Origin: Candidatus Saccharimonadota bacterium
GTDB taxonomy: Bacteria; Patescibacteriota; Saccharimonadia; Saccharimonadales; Saccharimonadaceae
Direction of reading: 5' to 3'
Length of the DNA: 64,000 nucleotides
Assembly: GCA_017537745.1 (NCBI GenBank)
Contig: JAFYKF010000009.1
Location: 78,470 to 142,469, forward strand
Below are positions 60,947 through 64,000 of the stretch, one piece after another (the first letter of the stretch is position 1; every line of letters begins with the position of its first letter). A program made the position numbers and the translations under genes. The notes under the pieces were generated by a model. The model was not told the origin of the DNA. It ran no database searches and saw nothing but the letters and a program-made list of their open reading frames with translations.

Positions 60947-62322
60947 TATCTTCTAATTCGTTTCGACTCGTTATCATTACTATAATAGTAATCATAATAT
61001 TTCGAGGACTTACGATCCACCATATTAAACACGATACCGGCAATTTTGCCACCAACTTTATCAATTGAATCCTTTGCTGCAGTCAAATCAGCACGCGCTG
61101 TAGCGCCATCCTTTACCACGATTAAAGTTTCGTCCACCAAGCTCGACAAAATCACTGAATCAGCCAAACCACCCACCGGCGCACCATCCAAAATCACAAT
61201 ATCATAATGCGAAGAAAGCATTTGAATTAGTTTCTTGTTCTTTTTGGACGCCAAAAGTTCGCTCGGATTTGGTGGGTAGGTTCCGCTCGTCATAATATCC
61301 AAATTTTCAATCTTCGTAGAGCGAATATGTTTCTTAAAACTCTGCAAATTTGCCGCAAGCAAGTTAGACAAACCATCTGTATTTAATACGCCAAACAACT
61401 TATTGACGCGGCCTTTACGTAAGTCGCAGTCCACAAGCAATACCTTCTTGTCAGCCTGCGCAAACGAAATCGCAAGATTGGATGACACGAAGCTTTTGCC
61501 CTCACCAGCATTAGTGCTCGTCACAAGAATAGTTTTCAAGTCTTTGTCTACTGCCGTAAACTGTAAATTTGTCCTCAGGCTTTTAATGTTTTCGCTCACA
61601 ATTGCCTTTGGTAAGCTCGAAACGATCAATTCGTTGTCACCCTTCTTAAACTTCACATCGTATCTTGAAATCCTACCAGCCCTTGGCAAACCAAATACTT
61701 TTTCAACATCATCATTGTGCTTTACTGTATCGTCCAAATAAAATCTCAAAAAAGCGAAACCGGCAACCAACAAAACTGCAATCACAGTAGCAAGTGCCAC
61801 GTCGCGCAACAAAGTATTATTAGCAGAGGTCTCTGGCGTTTCCGCTACGCTTAGTTGCGTTACATTATCCGAATGATAAATCTCTGCTACCGTCTGTGCG
61901 AACACGCCTGCAATTTCATTCGCAATTGCCGCCGAAACCTGCGGCTTTGCATCCTTTGCAGAAATGCTTAAAATTGACGTATCATTAACCGGTTTAATGG
62001 TTAATTTTTTACTCAAATCTTTTGCTGTAATACTAAGGCCTAAGTTTTCAATGACTTTGTTTAAAACTAATTCGCTTTTGGCAATCTCGCCATAAGTTGT
62101 AACGAGCTTCTGGCTAGCATTAATATCATTTAAGCTTGTCGCCGTGCCCTCTAAAGCATCAGATTTTGCAATTACTACAGTAGTTTTTGCTTCGTATAAA
62201 GGAGTTTTAAACTTCACATCATAAATAACCATGCCAAGCACAGCCACAAAAATCAAAACCGCAAAAGCAATGATGTATTTTTTCAAATAGTTGAGAAAAT
62301 CTTTGATGTTAATTTCTTCCAT
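60946..62322 (-). CDS. polysaccharide co-polymerase / BY-type tyrosine kinase fusion
   Basis: 458 aa. The N-terminal Wzz/CpsC-like domain has membrane helices at about 18-38 and 175-195. The C-terminal CpsD-like kinase has Walker A TSTNAGEGKSFVSSN, Walker A-prime VLLVDCDLRKG and Walker B DIVILDGAPVGG. It ends with the Tyr cluster KYYDYYYSND, the autophosphorylation site. Firmicutes usually split the two parts; here they are one chain. It controls chain length or export of a surface polysaccharide. ATG at 62322 chosen because GAGAG precedes it; a TTG two codons earlier is possible. Confidence 0.93.
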   Translation of the reverse strand: MEEINIKDFLNYLKKYIIAFAVLIFVAVLGMVIYDVKFKTPLYEAKTTVVIAKSDALEGTATSLNDINASQKLVTTYGEIAKSELVLNKVIENLGLSITAKDLSKKLTIKPVNDTSILSISAKDAKPQVSAAIANEIAGVFAQTVAEIYHSDNVTQLSVAETPETSANNTLLRDVALATVIAVLLVAGFAFLRFYLDDTVKHNDDVEKVFGLPRAGRISRYDVKFKKGDNELIVSSLPKAIVSENIKSLRTNLQFTAVDKDLKTILVTSTNAGEGKSFVSSNLAISFAQADKKVLLVDCDLRKGRVNKLFGVLNTDGLSNLLAANLQSFKKHIRSTKIENLDIMTSGTYPPNPSELLASKKNKKLIQMLSSHYDIVILDGAPVGGLADSVILSSLVDETLIVVKDGATARADLTAAKDSIDKVGGKIAGIVFNMVDRKSSKYYDYYYSNDNESKRIRR

Positions 62323-62443
62323 TTTCAACTCTCTTGCATTTATTATAACATAAGACGTTGAAAATGTAAATAGTTATATAATCAAATCTACCAGAAAATC
62401 AAAGACGGGCTATAAATCTTTATTTAATTTTGCTCTTCCCAAG

Positions 62444-64000
62444 CTACTGAATTTCCGTCACATATGCATGTGTAACACAACGAATAGTATGCCCGCACGT
62501 CGGATCAAGACAGTTGTAGCTATCAATATCACCATCCACATAAAAATAGCCAGAACGAGCTTTATCATGAATAAAAAACGACGTCCAGAACATTCCGTCA
62601 TATCCAACATCAGTAAGGGCACCTGCGAATAAGCCAGAGGGCACAAAATAAAGCGGATCTTCCCATAGGGTGTGCTGTTCTGCATTTATAGAACTATTAT
62701 CAAAACCATACCACGCCCACAAATATTTAAACTCTCTATAATCCCAATCTCCAGAAGGCAGTCTCCAACCAGCTGGACAAATTGACCATGGTGCCATTGC
62801 ACTTTCTTGATCAAAACCAACACCCTCATTTAAACTAATAATAGAAGTAACATCATTCGTTGCTACCGCCGCCGCCCAGTTATAATAATTCCCCAAATGG
62901 TACTGCGGATCACCAGTAGAAGACACATAGGAAGAAAGCGGATTTGCAACGTGAGAACAATCCGGTGCGCCCGTCGAATGGTCACAGCCCAGAAAATAGT
63001 CATTCCATTCACTTTCATTGCCCAACCTAGTATTCCAGTACAAATCGCCCGCATCATAGGATTCCGGCGTATAATTATACCTACAGTAATTGTATTCTGA
63101 ATCCCAATACCCACCACTACACCATTCGTGAGTTTGTGAATTTGTGGCCTCATAGGTCGAACGAATCGGCTTCCAAGTGGCAGCTGTGTATCGACCAGTG
63201 TTATAATCAAAACCAAGATCCGTATCTTCATTGGTGTAAGTAGTATTAGAATCTAAGTCCAAGTCCAGATTTTGAGTCATCCATACAGTAGCATTAACTG
63301 ACATATTGTAAGAAGATAAAAGTTTCGCAATTGTGTAGGTCTTTTTGTCACGCACATCTATAAGCGTATACTGCGTATTTGGCACCATAGATGCTACCAA
63401 TCTTTCAGAATTGGGTCCAGCAAAATCTTGCATGCAAACTGCTTCTTGTATGGTAGTAGCATCAGGATTACAAGCAAAATTAGCTATAGCAATGTAGGTG
63501 ATAGTAACACCAGAATAAGTACCATAGTCTAAGTCTGGAGTAATGTAGGTGCCATAGTAGAAGGTAGATTTGTCGCCACCAGTTGTAGCTCCTTCCACAG
63601 TTTTTAGCGTCATCGCTTCGTCTAATGTAGAAGGAAGCCCAGTAAATACCGCTGACGCCTGAGTTGTTGGCTCAGTAATTGCTACACCCCAAGTGTTATT
63701 GGCAAGAGATACCGGTTCTAGTGAATCCAACATAGTAATAGTACTAGTAGAGGATTTATTAGTTTCATTAGTAAGGTCTGTAGTAGTACTATCTACATAA
63801 GCCATAAGTGTATATCCTGCTGTAGTAGCAGAATCTACTGTTACTATACTTTCGCCAGCAGCAAAGACCGCAGTATCATTTAGGTCTACGTCTATTTCAA
63901 TATCACTTGTTGTAATAGTAAGTGTTTCTTCATTTCCTGAAATATCAGCTATTGCATCAACACTCTTTGTCATTTTGTCTATATTAAGTACTCCAAGTAC
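62444..64000 (-). CDS. FISUMP-domain surface protein D, 5' end outside window
   Basis: The frame stays open to the window end (at least 518 residues), so the start is missing. The first visible residues, VLGVLNIDKMTKSVDAIADI, correspond to the second hydrophobic segment of A, B and C. The usual beta-rich domain and one FISUMP domain follow (WMTQNLDLDLD, ESYDAGD, LGNYYNWAAA, SICPAGWRLP, GMFWTSFF, TIRCVTH). It ends TEIQ with no anchor. It is a more diverged member of the same family. Confidence 0.85.
   Translation of the reverse strand, partial: VLGVLNIDKMTKSVDAIADISGNEETLTITTSDIEIDVDLNDTAVFAAGESIVTVDSATTAGYTLMAYVDSTTTDLTNETNKSSTSTITMLDSLEPVSLANNTWGVAITEPTTQASAVFTGLPSTLDEAMTLKTVEGATTGGDKSTFYYGTYITPDLDYGTYSGVTITYIAIANFACNPDATTIQEAVCMQDFAGPNSERLVASMVPNTQYTLIDVRDKKTYTIAKLLSSYNMSVNATVWMTQNLDLDLDSNTTYTNEDTDLGFDYNTGRYTAATWKPIRSTYEATNSQTHEWCSGGYWDSEYNYCRYNYTPESYDAGDLYWNTRLGNESEWNDYFLGCDHSTGAPDCSHVANPLSSYVSSTGDPQYHLGNYYNWAAAVATNDVTSIISLNEGVGFDQESAMAPWSICPAGWRLPSGDWDYREFKYLWAWYGFDNSSINAEQHTLWEDPLYFVPSGLFAGALTDVGYDGMFWTSFFIHDKARSGYFYVDGDIDSYNCLDPTCGHTIRCVTHAYVTEIQ

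Noticed and set aside
1..64000. CRISPR array or cas genes
   Set aside because: No set of regularly spaced short direct repeats and no Cas-like protein is visible.
1..64000. Recoded TGA (code 25) as in Gracilibacteria/Absconditabacteria
   Set aside because: Genes end properly at TGA (for example 23797) and conserved proteins have no internal TGA.

Overview
The window looks like a compact chromosome segment of a Candidate Phyla Radiation bacterium, most likely a host-associated Saccharibacteria (TM7) relative. That placement is inference, with moderate confidence. It rests on five things: no uL30 gene between rpsE and rplO, scattered ribosomal operons, TGA used as a stop, envelope genes of Gram-positive type (two sortases, GH25 lysozyme, FtsEX plus a PcsB-like hydrolase, CpsB/CpsCD), and repeated secreted FISUMP-domain proteins. 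Nearly everything is coding; no gene-free stretch exceeds 300 bases.

Layout. 1-3.8 kb: the end of a FISUMP surface protein, GH25 lysozyme, a choloylglycine-hydrolase-type enzyme and a sortase. 4-6.8 kb: thyA-folA-glyA (the dTMP/folate cycle), then tRNA-Ala(GGC) with a duplicated 3' end. 7-12 kb: an HD hydrolase, then infA-rpmJ-rpsM-rpsK-rpsD-rpoA-rplQ-rplM-rpsI on the minus strand. 12-22.6 kb: an alarmone-hydrolase-like HD protein, a second sortase, secY, rpoC and rpoB. 22.6-27.2 kb: khpA, a probable small RNA, rpsP, two unknown genes, rnc, a Nudix protein overlapping nusB, and rpmF. 27-32.6 kb: a membrane protein, tsaC, a TrmH-type methyltransferase, a glutaredoxin, leuS and a small membrane protein. 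32.6-38.4 kb: glycosyltransferase, S41 protease, PcsB-like CHAP hydrolase, ftsX and ftsE. 38.4-54.3 kb: three full FISUMP paralogues surrounding pheST, a 54-aa protein, an aquaporin-like protein, metG, ldh and exonuclease I with repeated 3' ends flanking nuclease-toxin-like genes. 54.4-57.3 kb: FKBP and rplF-rplR-rpsE-rplO. 57.4-64 kb: two PNTG-anchored wall proteins, CpsB, a CpsC/D-type tyrosine kinase and the start of another FISUMP gene.

How the parts fit. The two sortases can serve the two PNTG proteins. The FISUMP family carries the same kind of sorting signal (PDTG, hydrophobic segment, basic cluster) at its N terminus, which is unusual. FtsEX, the PcsB-like hydrolase, the S41 protease and GH25 make a wall-remodelling set.

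Most unusual observations: (1) quasi-palindromic GC-rich insertions, two of them in frame inside leuS; (2) N-terminal sorting-like signals on a multicopy surface family; (3) a 28-bp exonuclease I 3'-end repeat in three copies flanking a toxin-like gene and a broken relative; (4) about a dozen genes with a TATAAT box 6-7 nt before ATG, implying leaderless mRNAs; (5) loss of zinc cysteines in beta-prime (two sites), bL32, bL36 and uS4; (6) a promoter-structure-terminator unit that looks like a new small RNA.
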